A stretch of 64,000 bases of DNA from positions 1 through 64,000 of the forward strand of contig CAZCNY010000003.1 of assembly GCA_964500675.1 (NCBI GenBank), in the 5' to 3' direction. Positions within the stretch are counted from its first letter, which is position 1, and every line of letters starts with the position of its first letter. Under the pieces are notes generated by a model. That model had not been told where the DNA came from. It saw only the letters and a program-made list of their open reading frames with translations, and did not search any database. Positions 25,029-34,171 of this stretch are shown in pieces. Both the position numbers and the translations under genes were made by a program. This DNA comes from CAMLJR01 sp964500675 (lineage in GTDB: Bacteria; Pseudomonadota; Gammaproteobacteria; Pseudomonadales; CAMLJR01).

Positions 25029-26221
25029 AGCGCTTATTTCTCGCGGTGCTCGCCACGCTGCTGCTCGCGGCGGCGCTTGCGGCCGCCATCGCTTACGATC
25101 CGGGTTACGTGCTCATTGCGTTCGGCAATTACACGCTTGAAACCACGGTGTGGGTCGGTATCGCGCTGTTGCTCCTGATTCTGCTCGCGATGTATGGCGT
25201 CATTTTATTGCTGCATCGCAGCGTGCGTCACGGCAGCATGTTCAGTCGCTGGCGCGCGAATTGGAGCGACCGGCGCGGCCGGCAATTGACGCAACGCGGA
25301 TTGCTTGCGTACCTCGAAGGCAATTTCGAGCGCGCGCGCGTGGTGCTCGATCGCGGCGCCAATCGCACCGAAGCTCCCGCGCTCAATTATCTGCTGGCGG
25401 CGCGCGCGGCGGCGGCGCAGGGCGAACACAAAATGGCGGAGCTGTATCTGTTGCGCGCGCAGCGCAGCGACAACGAAGCCGATTTCGCCATCGCGGTGAC
25501 AGCGGCGGAATTGCAGTTGCGCCAGGGCAAATTGCAGGAAGCGCTCGCAGCGCTCACACGTCTGCGCAATCAGGCGGCGAAACATCCGTATATTTTGAAA
25601 TTGTTGCAGGATACCTACACCGCGCTGCGCGATTGGGAAAAACTCATCGAATTATTGCCGCAGCTGCGCAAAGCAAAACTGATCACACGCGAAATTTCCG
25701 CCGATATTGAAGCGCGTGCGAGCGCACACTGGTTCGACGATACGGCGGCGCAAAAGCAGATAGAAAAAATGCGTGAGCGCTGGCGCCAATTGCCGCGCGC
25801 CGTCGAACGCGATGCGCGCGTCGCGGCGACCTACACGCGCGGATTGATCGAACTGGGGGCCGGCAACGAAGCCGAAACGATTTTGCGTGCCCATCTGAAG
25901 CGCGATTGGAATACCGATTTGGTGGCGCTATACGGCAAGGCCGAGGCCGACGACGCCAGCCGTCAACTCGCGCAAGCCGAGCAGTGGCTGCGCGAGCACG
26001 GCAGCGGCGCCGCGCTGTTGTTGTGTCTGGGGCGGCTCGCTTTGCGCAATCAACTGTGGGGTAAGGCTCGCGATTATTTGGAGCAGAGCGTATATCTCGA
26101 AAATAATCCGGAAACCTGCGCCGAATTGGGCCGTCTGCTCGCGCGGCTCGGCCAACACGAGCGCAGCGCCGAATATTTCGAGCGCGGTTTGTTAGCAAAA
26201 GTGGAAGTCGCTGGCGCTTAA
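25025..26221 (+). CDS. hemY: HemY-family tetratricopeptide membrane protein
   Basis: A 398-residue protein with two N-terminal membrane segments (LFLAVLATLLLAAALAAAIA; VWVGIALLLLILLAMYGVI) and a C-terminal TPR-type helical region (RGLLAYLEGNFERARVVLDRG, later CAELGRLLARLGQHERSAEYF). This is the proteobacterial HemY of the hemCDXY cluster, distinct from the Bacillus protoporphyrinogen oxidase of the same name. The GTG start overlaps the hemX stop (GTGA). Its stop overlaps the end of the convergent sfp-like gene. Confidence 0.93.
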   Translation: MKRLFLAVLATLLLAAALAAAIAYDPGYVLIAFGNYTLETTVWVGIALLLLILLAMYGVILLLHRSVRHGSMFSRWRANWSDRRGRQLTQRGLLAYLEGNFERARVVLDRGANRTEAPALNYLLAARAAAAQGEHKMAELYLLRAQRSDNEADFAIAVTAAELQLRQGKLQEALAALTRLRNQAAKHPYILKLLQDTYTALRDWEKLIELLPQLRKAKLITREISADIEARASAHWFDDTAAQKQIEKMRERWRQLPRAVERDARVAATYTRGLIELGAGNEAETILRAHLKRDWNTDLVALYGKAEADDASRQLAQAEQWLREHGSGAALLLCLGRLALRNQLWGKARDYLEQSVYLENNPETCAELGRLLARLGQHERSAEYFERGLLAKVEVAGA

Positions 26222-26967
26222 GTTCCGCGCGCACAAATTTTCAAATCCAGTGTTTCTATCGATTCCAGCGGCAGGCACCGCGAAATTCGCGGTTCAGAAA
26301 ATGCTTCGTCATGCGCGATCATTGCCAGTGCGCTTTGTTCATCGAGTCGATATAACCAGCTTGAAATTTTATGCGCAGTGAGCGCGGCGCCGCTCAATTT
26401 CAGCTCGATGCTGCCCGCCGTTAGGTCGACCGCAATACTGCAGCACGATAAAATCTTCGACAATCCGCAGCCGAGCGCCTTCGCGTGCGCTTCCTTCAGT
26501 GTCCACACCGCGAAAAAATAATCCAACCATGCATCGTCATCGCATTGCGCAAGCCGGGCATTTTCTTCTTCCGAAAAAAAACGCTGGGCAATGGCCGGAA
26601 GATTATTGCGGCGTGCGTACGACTCGATATCGATGCCGACACTGGCGCCTTCACACAGCGCGAGCGCAACCCAATCGTGGCTGTGCGTCAAATTGAATTG
26701 CCATTGTGATACCGGCTGCAATAGCGAAGGTTTGCCGTCGACGTTTTTTGTCAATTGCAATTGTTGCGGATCGCAATTTAAACGTCCGGCCAGAGCGGTG
26801 CGCAACAAAGCGCGGCCCACCAAAAACTCTTTCGCAGCGGATGGCGAACGAAAACTGCGCAGCCGCTTCAATTCTTCTTCATGCAATAGGCCTGCGTAGC
26901 GCGAGAGCAGATCGTTATCGACCGCCGGCAGCGGGCAGCACAATATTTCCATGCGGGTAGCGATCAT
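26218..26967 (-). CDS. 4'-phosphopantetheinyl transferase (Sfp type)
   Basis: Transfers the phosphopantetheine arm of CoA to carrier proteins of fatty acid, polyketide or nonribosomal peptide synthesis. The 249-residue length and motifs fit the Sfp/HetI group: WQFNLTHSHDWVALAL, the Mg-binding SVGIDIESYAR, and FFAVWTLKEAHAKALGCGL with the catalytic WTLKEA. No carrier-protein or synthase gene is in the window, so the client is unknown. Last gene of a minus-strand run; it overlaps the AsmA-like gene by 4 bases. Confidence 0.92.
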   Translation of the reverse strand: MIATRMEILCCPLPAVDNDLLSRYAGLLHEEELKRLRSFRSPSAAKEFLVGRALLRTALAGRLNCDPQQLQLTKNVDGKPSLLQPVSQWQFNLTHSHDWVALALCEGASVGIDIESYARRNNLPAIAQRFFSEEENARLAQCDDDAWLDYFFAVWTLKEAHAKALGCGLSKILSCCSIAVDLTAGSIELKLSGAALTAHKISSWLYRLDEQSALAMIAHDEAFSEPRISRCLPLESIETLDLKICARGT

Positions 26968-28130
26968 GGCGAATTGGAAAACGGCATGGCTTGCGGAAAG
27001 GCCGAAGCGGGCTGAAGTTGCTGCAATGCGGCAGTGAGCGGCGCGTCTAGGCTTGAATTCAGTTTCAACGCCGGGTTTTGCAAATCGCCACTTGCCTGCA
27101 ACGTGAGATCGAACGCAGCGGTGCGCCGCCAGACGTCGGCGATCGCGCGCGCGACGGCATCGTTATTATTGACGACGTCAAAACGCACCGGTTGAAAATG
27201 GGCATTGACGTGCAAATCGAATTGATTGCCGGTCAACGATAATGCGGCTTGAATATCGGCGCGCGCGTTCGCGATGGCAAGGCGCAATTCCGAATCGTCG
27301 CTGAGCGGCCACTGCGCGAGTGAAAAATTGCTGAGATCAAAATGCAGCATGACCTGTGCAAGCTTGCGTTTATCGAGACGGCCATCGATGCGCAGCGTTG
27401 CGGGTTCGCCCCCGGCGCTGCGCAAATCCCATTGCGTTACGGCATCGAATAATTGCGGTTGCGGCGTGACGTTTTCGATCGTACCGGCGAAGCGCAGGGA
27501 GTTGTTGCCGATATCGCAGACGCCATCGATGTTGACGTGTCGAGCGAGAATCTGCCAATCGCCCACAGCGACGGATGATGCGGTTAGTGCGGTTAGCGCT
27601 GTCGTGATTTGAGTCAGTAACGGTTTGACTTGGTCGGCGACAATGGCACTCGTAATCGACGCGCCGGGTTCGAGTGTACTGCTTGTGAGCGGCTGGTTTA
27701 GCATCTGCTGCACATGTTGCAATGCTTCGCGCAATGGCGGTGAATGCGTTGCGGGTGCCGGCGCGGATGCATTTTGGCCGCTGCGCGCGCGATCAAAGCG
27801 CAGACCATACACATCGACGGTGTCGATAATCAACTTGTGCGCGAGCAGATCGCGCAATGACAGCGGCAACGACAGTTCGCCGATCCGCACGCGATCCGGT
27901 GCGAGCACCGGATCGCGTATCGGCAGTTGCGTATTGCCGATTTGCACGGCGCGCAAAGTCAGCGACGTCGGCATCAGGTGGAAAGTGACGCTGCCGATGC
28001 TGAGGGGAACTTGCAGAGCCAGCGCGCCCTGATGTTCGAGTTGCGATTTAATGATGCCGTCAATTAAGAAAAAATAAGCAGCGCAGAGCACGGCAAAAAA
28101 AACGGCAACAGTTTTTAATAAATTAGTCAT
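26964..28130 (-). CDS. Membrane-anchored AsmA/DUF748-like protein
   Basis: A 388-residue protein with an N-terminal membrane anchor (TVAVFFAVLCAAYFFLIDGII) and a large periplasmic beta-rich body of the AsmA-like type (SIGSVTFHLMPTSLTLRAVQ; repeated 'L-I-D-T-V-D-V-Y-G' style strands; later NPALKLNSSLDAPLTAALQ). Such proteins act in envelope lipid or outer-membrane homeostasis. The exact family was not certain. It overlaps both neighbours by a few bases (ferredoxin gene before, sfp gene after), so the three are coupled. Confidence 0.65.
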   Translation of the reverse strand: MTNLLKTVAVFFAVLCAAYFFLIDGIIKSQLEHQGALALQVPLSIGSVTFHLMPTSLTLRAVQIGNTQLPIRDPVLAPDRVRIGELSLPLSLRDLLAHKLIIDTVDVYGLRFDRARSGQNASAPAPATHSPPLREALQHVQQMLNQPLTSSTLEPGASITSAIVADQVKPLLTQITTALTALTASSVAVGDWQILARHVNIDGVCDIGNNSLRFAGTIENVTPQPQLFDAVTQWDLRSAGGEPATLRIDGRLDKRKLAQVMLHFDLSNFSLAQWPLSDDSELRLAIANARADIQAALSLTGNQFDLHVNAHFQPVRFDVVNNNDAVARAIADVWRRTAAFDLTLQASGDLQNPALKLNSSLDAPLTAALQQLQPASAFPQAMPFSNSP

Positions 28131-28713
28131 CGCGGTCTTCTAGTTTATGCGCTGTGCTCCGCAGATCCGCTGTATTCAGCGGATAGCGCACATGGTAGTA
28201 CGCGCCCTCCTGCAAGGATGAGGCGAACGGCAATTTCACGCTGAGTGCACGGCCTTGCGACTGTGTAGGGTCGATGCGGCCTTGCAATAGACCGGCATCG
28301 GTTTCGATCAGCGCGATTTGTTCGGCGCGCAGCGCGGGCTTTTTTCCAGCGGGTAAAACAAACGACAGCACGCTTTCGTCCGCGCAACTGTTTTGGTGTT
28401 GCAGGCGTGCATAGCAGCGCAGCGACTGATCCATGCTGCCCGGCCGCGGATCATTGGGTAACGCGATTTGCAAATCGCTGAGCGGCTGACACCGGCATAA
28501 CAATATTTTCGCGGCGGGTGCCTCGATAATTTGGTCATCGCGCTGGCGCACGCAGCCGATTAATAATGTTGCTGCGCACGCATCGCAATTGCCGTTGCGA
28601 CAGCCGTAGCGCACCAGCCAGTGCGCGCGTTGCGCGGCGGCCAATAAATTTTCACCGGCGTGCGCGTCGCAGTGCGCGCCATCGGGTAGCGAGAGGCGAA
28701 AGGTTTTTTTCAC
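28123..28713 (-). CDS. Plant-type [2Fe-2S] ferredoxin-domain protein
   Basis: A 196-residue protein whose first ~85 residues form a plant-type 2Fe-2S domain: cysteines 38, 43 and 46 in YGCRNGNCDACAATL (C-x4-C-x2-C) and the fourth in LLCRCQPLSD. The remaining ~110 residues resemble the start of a flavin-reductase barrel (SVLSFVLPAGKKPALRAEQI ... YYHVRYPLN), but no NAD-binding half follows, so it may be a truncated oxidoreductase or a stand-alone electron carrier. It lies 19 bases after rdgB, where Pseudomonas-like genomes usually have hemW. Confidence 0.85.
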   Translation of the reverse strand: MKKTFRLSLPDGAHCDAHAGENLLAAAQRAHWLVRYGCRNGNCDACAATLLIGCVRQRDDQIIEAPAAKILLCRCQPLSDLQIALPNDPRPGSMDQSLRCYARLQHQNSCADESVLSFVLPAGKKPALRAEQIALIETDAGLLQGRIDPTQSQGRALSVKLPFASSLQEGAYYHVRYPLNTADLRSTAHKLEDRDD

Positions 28714-28732
28714 GACGCCACGTTGTGCACGA

Positions 28733-29332
28733 TCAGAGCGCTCGCTCGCGCAGCGCCGCGAGCAACGATCGCAGCGCCTGGCCGCGATGGCTCAGCTGAT
28801 TTTTTTGTGCGGACGGCAACTCGGCGGCGGTTTGTTGCAGCGCGGGGATAAAAAATAACGGATCGTAGCCGAAGCCCTGTTCGCCGCGCGGCGCTGTGAG
28901 AATTTCACCCTCCCAGGTGCCCTGACAAATCAGCGGCGCCGGATCGCACGCGTGACGCATGAACACGAGCACGCATTGATAACGCGCGCGGCGCGCGCCC
29001 ATCGGCACATCGGCGAGCGCAGCGAGCAGTTTTTGATTGTTGGCCGCATCGTTGCTCGGCAGACCGGCAAAGCGCGCTGAATAAATTCCGGGTGCGCCCT
29101 GCAGCGCATCGACTTCCAGCCCCGAGTCGTCGGCGAGCGCCGGCAGGCCGCTGTGCTGAGCCGCATTGCGCGCTTTCAGAATCGCGTTTTCGACAAAGCT
29201 TAAACCCGTTTCATCGATGTCGGGAATTTGCAAATCGGATTGCGCGATCACATCGAAGGCACAGTCGCTCAACAATTGTTTGAATTCGGCGAGTTTGCCG
29301 CGATTGCCGCTGGCGAGGACAATGCGTTGCAT
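28733..29332 (-). CDS. rdgB: XTP/dITP diphosphatase (non-canonical purine NTP pyrophosphatase)
   Basis: House-cleaning enzyme hydrolysing dITP, XTP and ITP. The 199-residue product begins MQRIVLASGNRGKLAEFKQLL, with the ALADDSGLEVDALQGAPGIYSARFAG block and GFGYDPLFFIP, then the LSHRGQAL end. ATG 29332 is chosen by the family start. It follows the DUF4426 gene by 4 bases on the minus strand. Confidence 0.97.
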   Translation of the reverse strand: MQRIVLASGNRGKLAEFKQLLSDCAFDVIAQSDLQIPDIDETGLSFVENAILKARNAAQHSGLPALADDSGLEVDALQGAPGIYSARFAGLPSNDAANNQKLLAALADVPMGARRARYQCVLVFMRHACDPAPLICQGTWEGEILTAPRGEQGFGYDPLFFIPALQQTAAELPSAQKNQLSHRGQALRSLLAALRERAL

Positions 29333-29336
29333 GAAT

Positions 29337-29807
29337 TTATTTCTCGGTATAAAACTTTCGCGTGAACGAAATTTTAAACGGTGAACCAACCGGCGCGGGT
29401 TCGCCAGTTTTCAGCTGCGGTTGCACCTGCACATCGAAGCGCACGACCGTGCGATTATCGTAGTGCATCTGCGCGATGTAGTAGATCGCATTCTGCTCGC
29501 GAATCTCGCGAAACGCCAACGGCTGCTCATGGATTAAATCCGAGAAAGTGCCCTGAATCTTTGCGGCTTGCGCGAGATCGCCGCCGGCGCGATTGCGCAC
29601 GGCGATGTTGATGAATGCGATGTCGTTGCCGCGTTCGATTTTGTATTCGGCGGCGATTGCAGGCAGCAACATCGTGGAGGGAAACACGTTGTACAGCACT
29701 GTGTAATCGCCAAACGTTTTGCTGGTCTCGATGGGGGTGGCGTCATCGGCTTCCTGGGCGAAAGCGGTGGCGCTGAGCAAGGTGAGTATAACGAGCAGCA
29801 GGCGCAT
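29337..29807 (-). CDS. DUF4426 periplasmic protein
   Basis: A 156-residue protein with a Sec signal (MRLLLVILTLLSATAFAQEA) and the DUF4426 body (SKTFGDYTVLYNVFPSTMLL; IAVRNRAGG; PFKISFTRKFYTE). Function unknown; the family typically sits between metW and rdgB, as here. GGGAGG seven bases before ATG 29807 fixes the start. Confidence 0.9.
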   Translation of the reverse strand: MRLLLVILTLLSATAFAQEADDATPIETSKTFGDYTVLYNVFPSTMLLPAIAAEYKIERGNDIAFINIAVRNRAGGDLAQAAKIQGTFSDLIHEQPLAFREIREQNAIYYIAQMHYDNRTVVRFDVQVQPQLKTGEPAPVGSPFKISFTRKFYTEK

Positions 29808-29839
29808 AGAAACCTCCCTATAAATAGGCGGTGAATGAT

Positions 29840-30433
29840 CTAGCGGCTGATATGATACACCGCCGTTACGGCAAAAAGATTGGGCCACGCGCGCGCGAGC
29901 CAGCCGCGCGAGTTGCCGCCGCCGATCATCGCGCGGTCGAGAATCGCGATGTCTTTTTCAGTGCACAGCGCTTCGAAATCCTTCACGGTGCAGAAGTGAA
30001 TATTCGGCGTGTCGTACCAGGTGTACGGCAAAAATTTGGAGACGGGCATGCGGCCGCGGCTGAACAGGTACCAGCGCGCGCGCCAGTGACCGAAATTCGG
30101 AAACGTGACGATGCCGTGCTTGCCGATGCGCAGCATTTCTTCGAGCACGTGATGCGGATAACGCAGCGCTTGCAGCGCGAGCGTCATGACCACCGCATCG
30201 AAGCTGCCGCTTTGAAAATTGCTGAGATCGGCGTTCAAATCCTGTTCGATCACGCTGATGCCGCGCGCGATACAGCGCGTGATATCGTCGGCCTCGATTT
30301 CGACGCCGAGACCTTCGGTGTGGCGATTGTCGCGCAACGCGGCGAGCAGCGTGCCGTCGCCGCAGCCGAGGTCGAGCACACGCGCGCCGCGCGCGATCCA
30401 GCTCTGAATCAGCGTGAGTTCAAAACGCATCAT
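29840..30433 (-). CDS. metW: Methionine biosynthesis protein MetW
   Basis: A 197-residue class I methyltransferase-fold protein that is paired with MetX. The SAM-type motif is RVLDLGCGDGTLLAAL, followed by NFGHWRARWYLFSRGRMP and WYDTPNIHFCTVKDFEAL, diagnostic of MetW. Its start overlaps the metX end by 4 bases. In related bacteria MetW is needed for efficient homoserine acylation by MetX. Confidence 0.96.
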   Translation of the reverse strand: MMRFELTLIQSWIARGARVLDLGCGDGTLLAALRDNRHTEGLGVEIEADDITRCIARGISVIEQDLNADLSNFQSGSFDAVVMTLALQALRYPHHVLEEMLRIGKHGIVTFPNFGHWRARWYLFSRGRMPVSKFLPYTWYDTPNIHFCTVKDFEALCTEKDIAILDRAMIGGGNSRGWLARAWPNLFAVTAVYHISR

Positions 30434-31596
30434 TCCATCTCCACGCGAACGTTTTGCATGAACGCGGTGAACACGGCTTCGTAGCGCGCGTTCGATACGA
30501 GAAACGCATCATGTCCGTGCGGCGATTCGATTTCGCAATAGCTGACCGGGCGTTTCGCCGCGATCAGCGCATCGACAATTTCGCGCGAGCGCAACGGCGA
30601 GAAACGCCAGTCGCTGCTGAATGAGATCACCAGAAACGCGCATTGCGCGTGCGAAAATGCTAACGCGGGGTCGTCGTTGTATTCGCGCGCGAGATCGAAA
30701 TAATCGAGCGCACGCGTCATGAGTACATAAGTATTCGCATCGAAGGCTTTGGAAAAGGCGTCGCCCTGGTAGCGCAGATAACTTTGCACCTGAAACTCGA
30801 CGAGATTATCGCTGCCGATATCAAAGCCGCCCGCTTTCAAATCGCGGCCGAATTTTTCCATCATGCCGGTGGCCGACAAATACGTGATGTGGCCGACCAT
30901 GCGCGCGAGCGCGAGCCCCTGCGCGGGAATCGCGTTGTGTTCGAGATAACGGCCGTCGAAAAAATTTGGATCGGACATGATTGCGCTGCGCGCAATTTCG
31001 TTGAACGCGATATTTTGCGCGGATAATTTCATCGCGCTCGCGATCACGATGCAGTTGCGCACCAGCTCGGGATATTCGAGCGCCCAGCGCATCGCCTGCA
31101 TGCCGCCCAGGCTGCCGCCGATCACGGCGGCCCAGCTCGGAATAGCGAGCACCTGCATCAAACGCCGCTGCGTGTGCACCCAATCGCGGCAGCGCAAACT
31201 CGGAAAATCCGGACCCCACGGTTTACCCGTTTCAGGATTGATCGAAGCCGGCCCCGTCGAGCCGTGACAACCGCCGATATTGTTGAGGCTCACGACAAAA
31301 AAATAGCGCGTGTCGATCGGCTTGCCGGGGCCGATGTAATCGTCCCACCAGCCGGGCTTTTTATCGTCGGGTGTGTGATAGCCCGCGGCGTGATGATGAC
31401 CGCTCAGTGCGTGGCAGATCAGCACGGCGTTGCTGCGATCGGCATTCAGTTGACCGTAGGTTTCGTAAACGATGTCGTAATCGCGCAATTCGCGGCCGCA
31501 CGCGAGCATGACCGGTTCGGCGAAATGCTGCGTGCGCGGCGCGACGAGACCGACGCTGCTGCTCGACGTTGAAAGTGACGGAGACGGTGCAGGCAT
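30430..31596 (-). CDS. metX: Homoserine O-acyltransferase MetX
   Basis: First committed step of methionine synthesis: acylation of homoserine with acetyl-CoA or succinyl-CoA. The 388-residue alpha/beta hydrolase has the CHALSGHHHAAGYH region, NNIGGCHGSTGPASINP, the nucleophile elbow GGSLGGMQAMRWALEYP, and the catalytic His in ESPHGHDAFLV. Which acyl donor is used cannot be told reliably from sequence. It leads metW, DUF4426 and rdgB on the minus strand. Confidence 0.95.
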   Translation of the reverse strand: MPAPSPSLSTSSSSVGLVAPRTQHFAEPVMLACGRELRDYDIVYETYGQLNADRSNAVLICHALSGHHHAAGYHTPDDKKPGWWDDYIGPGKPIDTRYFFVVSLNNIGGCHGSTGPASINPETGKPWGPDFPSLRCRDWVHTQRRLMQVLAIPSWAAVIGGSLGGMQAMRWALEYPELVRNCIVIASAMKLSAQNIAFNEIARSAIMSDPNFFDGRYLEHNAIPAQGLALARMVGHITYLSATGMMEKFGRDLKAGGFDIGSDNLVEFQVQSYLRYQGDAFSKAFDANTYVLMTRALDYFDLAREYNDDPALAFSHAQCAFLVISFSSDWRFSPLRSREIVDALIAAKRPVSYCEIESPHGHDAFLVSNARYEAVFTAFMQNVRVEME

Positions 31597-31640
31597 TTCT
31601 AATTTTTTAAATTGTCACCTGGATTAATAAGGAAACGGTT

Positions 31641-32249
31641 TTAGATATTGAGAATTAACAGGCCCAAAAACGATTGCGGGTGCAGACCGATTTGTATCGC
31701 CAATGCGCTGAATAGAATTTTCACGACATTGAGCGCGAGAAACGCGATCATCGGCGAGAAATCGATACCGCCCATCGGCGGCAACAGACGCCGGAACGGC
31801 GCCATCACGGGCTCGACGATTTGATGAATCAACACCGCGGCCGGGTGATAACTGCCCGGCGCCACCCAACTTAAAATAATCATCGCGATCAACGCGACAA
31901 AATAAATATTGAACATCGTGACGAACACGCTGAGCGCAGAAACAAGCAGCACGACGGCGAAATTGAGATTGATGCTGCCGGTCTGCACGAAGAACAACAC
32001 CACGATCATCGCCAGTTTCACCACGATCGCCAGCGCGAGCGAGGCGATATCGATGCCGAAAAAGCCCGGAATGAGTCGGCGCAGCGGTTTGATCGCGGGG
32101 TTGGTGATGCGCACCAGCGCCTGCGAAACCGGATTGTAAAAATCCGCGCGCGCGAGTTGCAGCAGAAAGCGCAAAATCACCGCCGTGAGATAGAGGCCGC
32201 CCAGTGTATTGATTACCAACCTGACGATCTCAAGCAACGCATCGATCAC
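31641..32249 (-). CDS. yggT: YggT-family membrane protein
   Basis: A 202-residue inner-membrane protein with two copies of the YGGT domain. Each has a hydrophobic hairpin and the conserved P-x-x-x-x-R-x-x-P-x-x-G loop (AIKPLRRLIPGFFGID; MAPFRRLLPPMGGIDFSP). Reported in Enterobacteria in osmotic tolerance; precise function unclear. It sits after proC (30 bases) as is usual in gammaproteobacteria. Confidence 0.94.
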   Translation of the reverse strand: MIDALLEIVRLVINTLGGLYLTAVILRFLLQLARADFYNPVSQALVRITNPAIKPLRRLIPGFFGIDIASLALAIVVKLAMIVVLFFVQTGSINLNFAVVLLVSALSVFVTMFNIYFVALIAMIILSWVAPGSYHPAAVLIHQIVEPVMAPFRRLLPPMGGIDFSPMIAFLALNVVKILFSALAIQIGLHPQSFLGLLILNI

Positions 32250-32279
32250 AATAATTATTCCACGTCAGACAATAAGAAA

Positions 32280-33107
32280 TTAATTCGCGCCCAGTTCTTT
32301 GGCGAGTTGTTCCGAACGATCGCGGCACGCGACCAATGCGCGCTCGAACAGCGCGCGCAGTTTATCGTTTTCAAAACTGGCAATCGCGCGCTCGGTGGTG
32401 CCGTTCGGCGAAGTGACGCGGCGGCGCAATTCGATCACATCGACATCGCTATCGATCGCCATGCGCGCAGCGCCGAGCGCGGTTTGCAGTGTCAACTGCG
32501 CGGCGATTTCACGCGATAAACCGAGTTTTTCGCCCGCGGCTTGCATCGCCTCCATCACCAAAAAGAAATACGCCGGCCCGCTGCCCGAAACCGCCGTGAC
32601 CGCATCAAGCTGCGCTTCGCAATCGACCCACAGCGCGATACCGACCGCGCGCAACATCGAATCGGCCAATTGTTTTTGCTGCGCATTGACTTGCGCATTC
32701 GCGAACAAACCCGTCGCGCCGAGTTGCACCAGCGCGGGTGTGTTCGGCATGCAGCGCACGATCGGCAGATCGCCGCCGAGCCAGCGCGCGATGCTTGCGA
32801 TCTCGATACCGGCCGCGATCGAAATGATCAGCGGTTTGCGCGCCTGCAAGGTGCCCGCGAGCGGTTGCAACACCTGCTTCATCACCTGCGGCTTCACCGC
32901 GAGCACGACCACATCGGCGCTTTCGACGGCGTCGATATTGTCCGAGGTCACGCGCACGGGCGCGATGCTGCGCAACTTATCGAGCATCGCGGGCATCGGA
33001 TCGCTGGCGGTAATGCGAGCGGGCGCATAGCCCTGTTTGACGAGACCGCCGATAAGGGCCGAGGCCATATTGCCTGCGCCGATGAATGCGAGTTGCGGTG
33101 AAGTCAC
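32280..33107 (-). CDS. proC: Pyrroline-5-carboxylate reductase
   Basis: Last step of proline synthesis. The 275-residue product starts with the dinucleotide fold PQLAFIGAGNMASALIGGL, and has VVLAVKPQVM, IVRCMPNTPALVQLGATGL and the signature AVSGSGPAYFFLVMEAM, ending with VTSPNGTTERAI. GTG 33107 is chosen (AGGAA seven bases before); the frame is open well upstream, but that part has no family similarity. Between yggS and proC a transporter gene interrupts the usual order. Confidence 0.96.
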   Translation of the reverse strand: MTSPQLAFIGAGNMASALIGGLVKQGYAPARITASDPMPAMLDKLRSIAPVRVTSDNIDAVESADVVVLAVKPQVMKQVLQPLAGTLQARKPLIISIAAGIEIASIARWLGGDLPIVRCMPNTPALVQLGATGLFANAQVNAQQKQLADSMLRAVGIALWVDCEAQLDAVTAVSGSGPAYFFLVMEAMQAAGEKLGLSREIAAQLTLQTALGAARMAIDSDVDVIELRRRVTSPNGTTERAIASFENDKLRALFERALVACRDRSEQLAKELGAN

Positions 33108-33178
33108 GCTAGGTTCCTGTTTGATGAAGAAAAAACCGGCCCAGTATAGCGACGGTGAGTCAGGGCTGAAAGCACGCG

Positions 33179-34171
33179 TTACGGTGCAATTCTCCGCGCA
33201 TACCGATGCGCCAGCCACGAGCACACGAATAATTGCAGTTGGTGATACAGCATGATCGGCAACACGATCATGCCGAGCGCAGGGATCGGGCCGAAAATCA
33301 GCGCGGCCATCGGCACGCCCGAGGCCAGCGTTTTTTTCGAGCCGCAAAACACGATGGCGATTTCGTCCTCGCGTTTGAATTGCAACCGGCGCGCGATGAG
33401 CGTACTGAGCGACAATACGATGGCGAGAAACACCGCGCCGCCGACCAGCGTAATTGCGATGAGACCGAGCCCGTTTTGTTGCCACAATCCGGATTGTGCC
33501 GAGTTGCAGAATGCGGCGTAAACGATGAACAGAATCACGAGTTTGTCGATGTTGTTCGTGTACGGCTTGATGTGCAGAAACCAATTGCCTACGAAAGGCC
33601 GCAGCACCTGACCCATAACAATCGGCAGCAATAGCATCTTGGCGATGTTGAGCATGGTGTTACCGAGCGACATCCCGTGCGTCGCTGTGTCGCCGAGCCA
33701 GCTAATTAAAAGCGGCGTGAGTACGATGCCGAGCAGGCTCGACAAGGTCGCGTTGAATATGGCGACGGGAATATCTCCGCGCGCGACCGCCGTCATCGCC
33801 ACCGATGATGAAATCGTTGAGGGCAGCGTGGCGAGGTAGCAGAACCCGAGCATGAGATCGCGCGGTATCCATTGTTTAAATAATGCGTTGAAAAGCAGCC
33901 ACAGCAACGGAAATAAAATGTAGGTGAGGCTCTGCACCACGATATGCACGCGCCAGGCGAGCACGCCGCGCCGCAGGCTTTCGAGCGGCAGGTTGATACC
34001 GTGTAAAAAAAAGACGATGGCGATGCCGAGATTGACCGTGGTTTCGCTGTGCAGCGCGCCGCCGTGCGCGCCGAACGAAGGAAAAATACCGCCGAGCACA
34101 ACCGCGGTGATCATGCCGAGCAAAAACCATTGTTGTTGAACGCGTTGCCAGATGGTTGGCGGCGAAGACAT
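33179..34171 (-). CDS. SBF-like (bile acid:Na+ symporter fold) transporter
   Basis: A 330-residue membrane protein with about ten hydrophobic segments, similar to the SBF_like/YfeH group: FFLHGINLPLESLRRG, then LATLPSTISSSVAMTAVARG (crossover region) and FCGSKKTLASGVPMA. Substrate unknown; relatives carry organic anions. The ATG at 34171 overlaps the yggS stop by one base (TGATG), so it is coupled to yggS, an unusual insertion between yggS and proC. Confidence 0.88.
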   Translation of the reverse strand: MSSPPTIWQRVQQQWFLLGMITAVVLGGIFPSFGAHGGALHSETTVNLGIAIVFFLHGINLPLESLRRGVLAWRVHIVVQSLTYILFPLLWLLFNALFKQWIPRDLMLGFCYLATLPSTISSSVAMTAVARGDIPVAIFNATLSSLLGIVLTPLLISWLGDTATHGMSLGNTMLNIAKMLLLPIVMGQVLRPFVGNWFLHIKPYTNNIDKLVILFIVYAAFCNSAQSGLWQQNGLGLIAITLVGGAVFLAIVLSLSTLIARRLQFKREDEIAIVFCGSKKTLASGVPMAALIFGPIPALGMIVLPIMLYHQLQLFVCSWLAHRYARRIAP

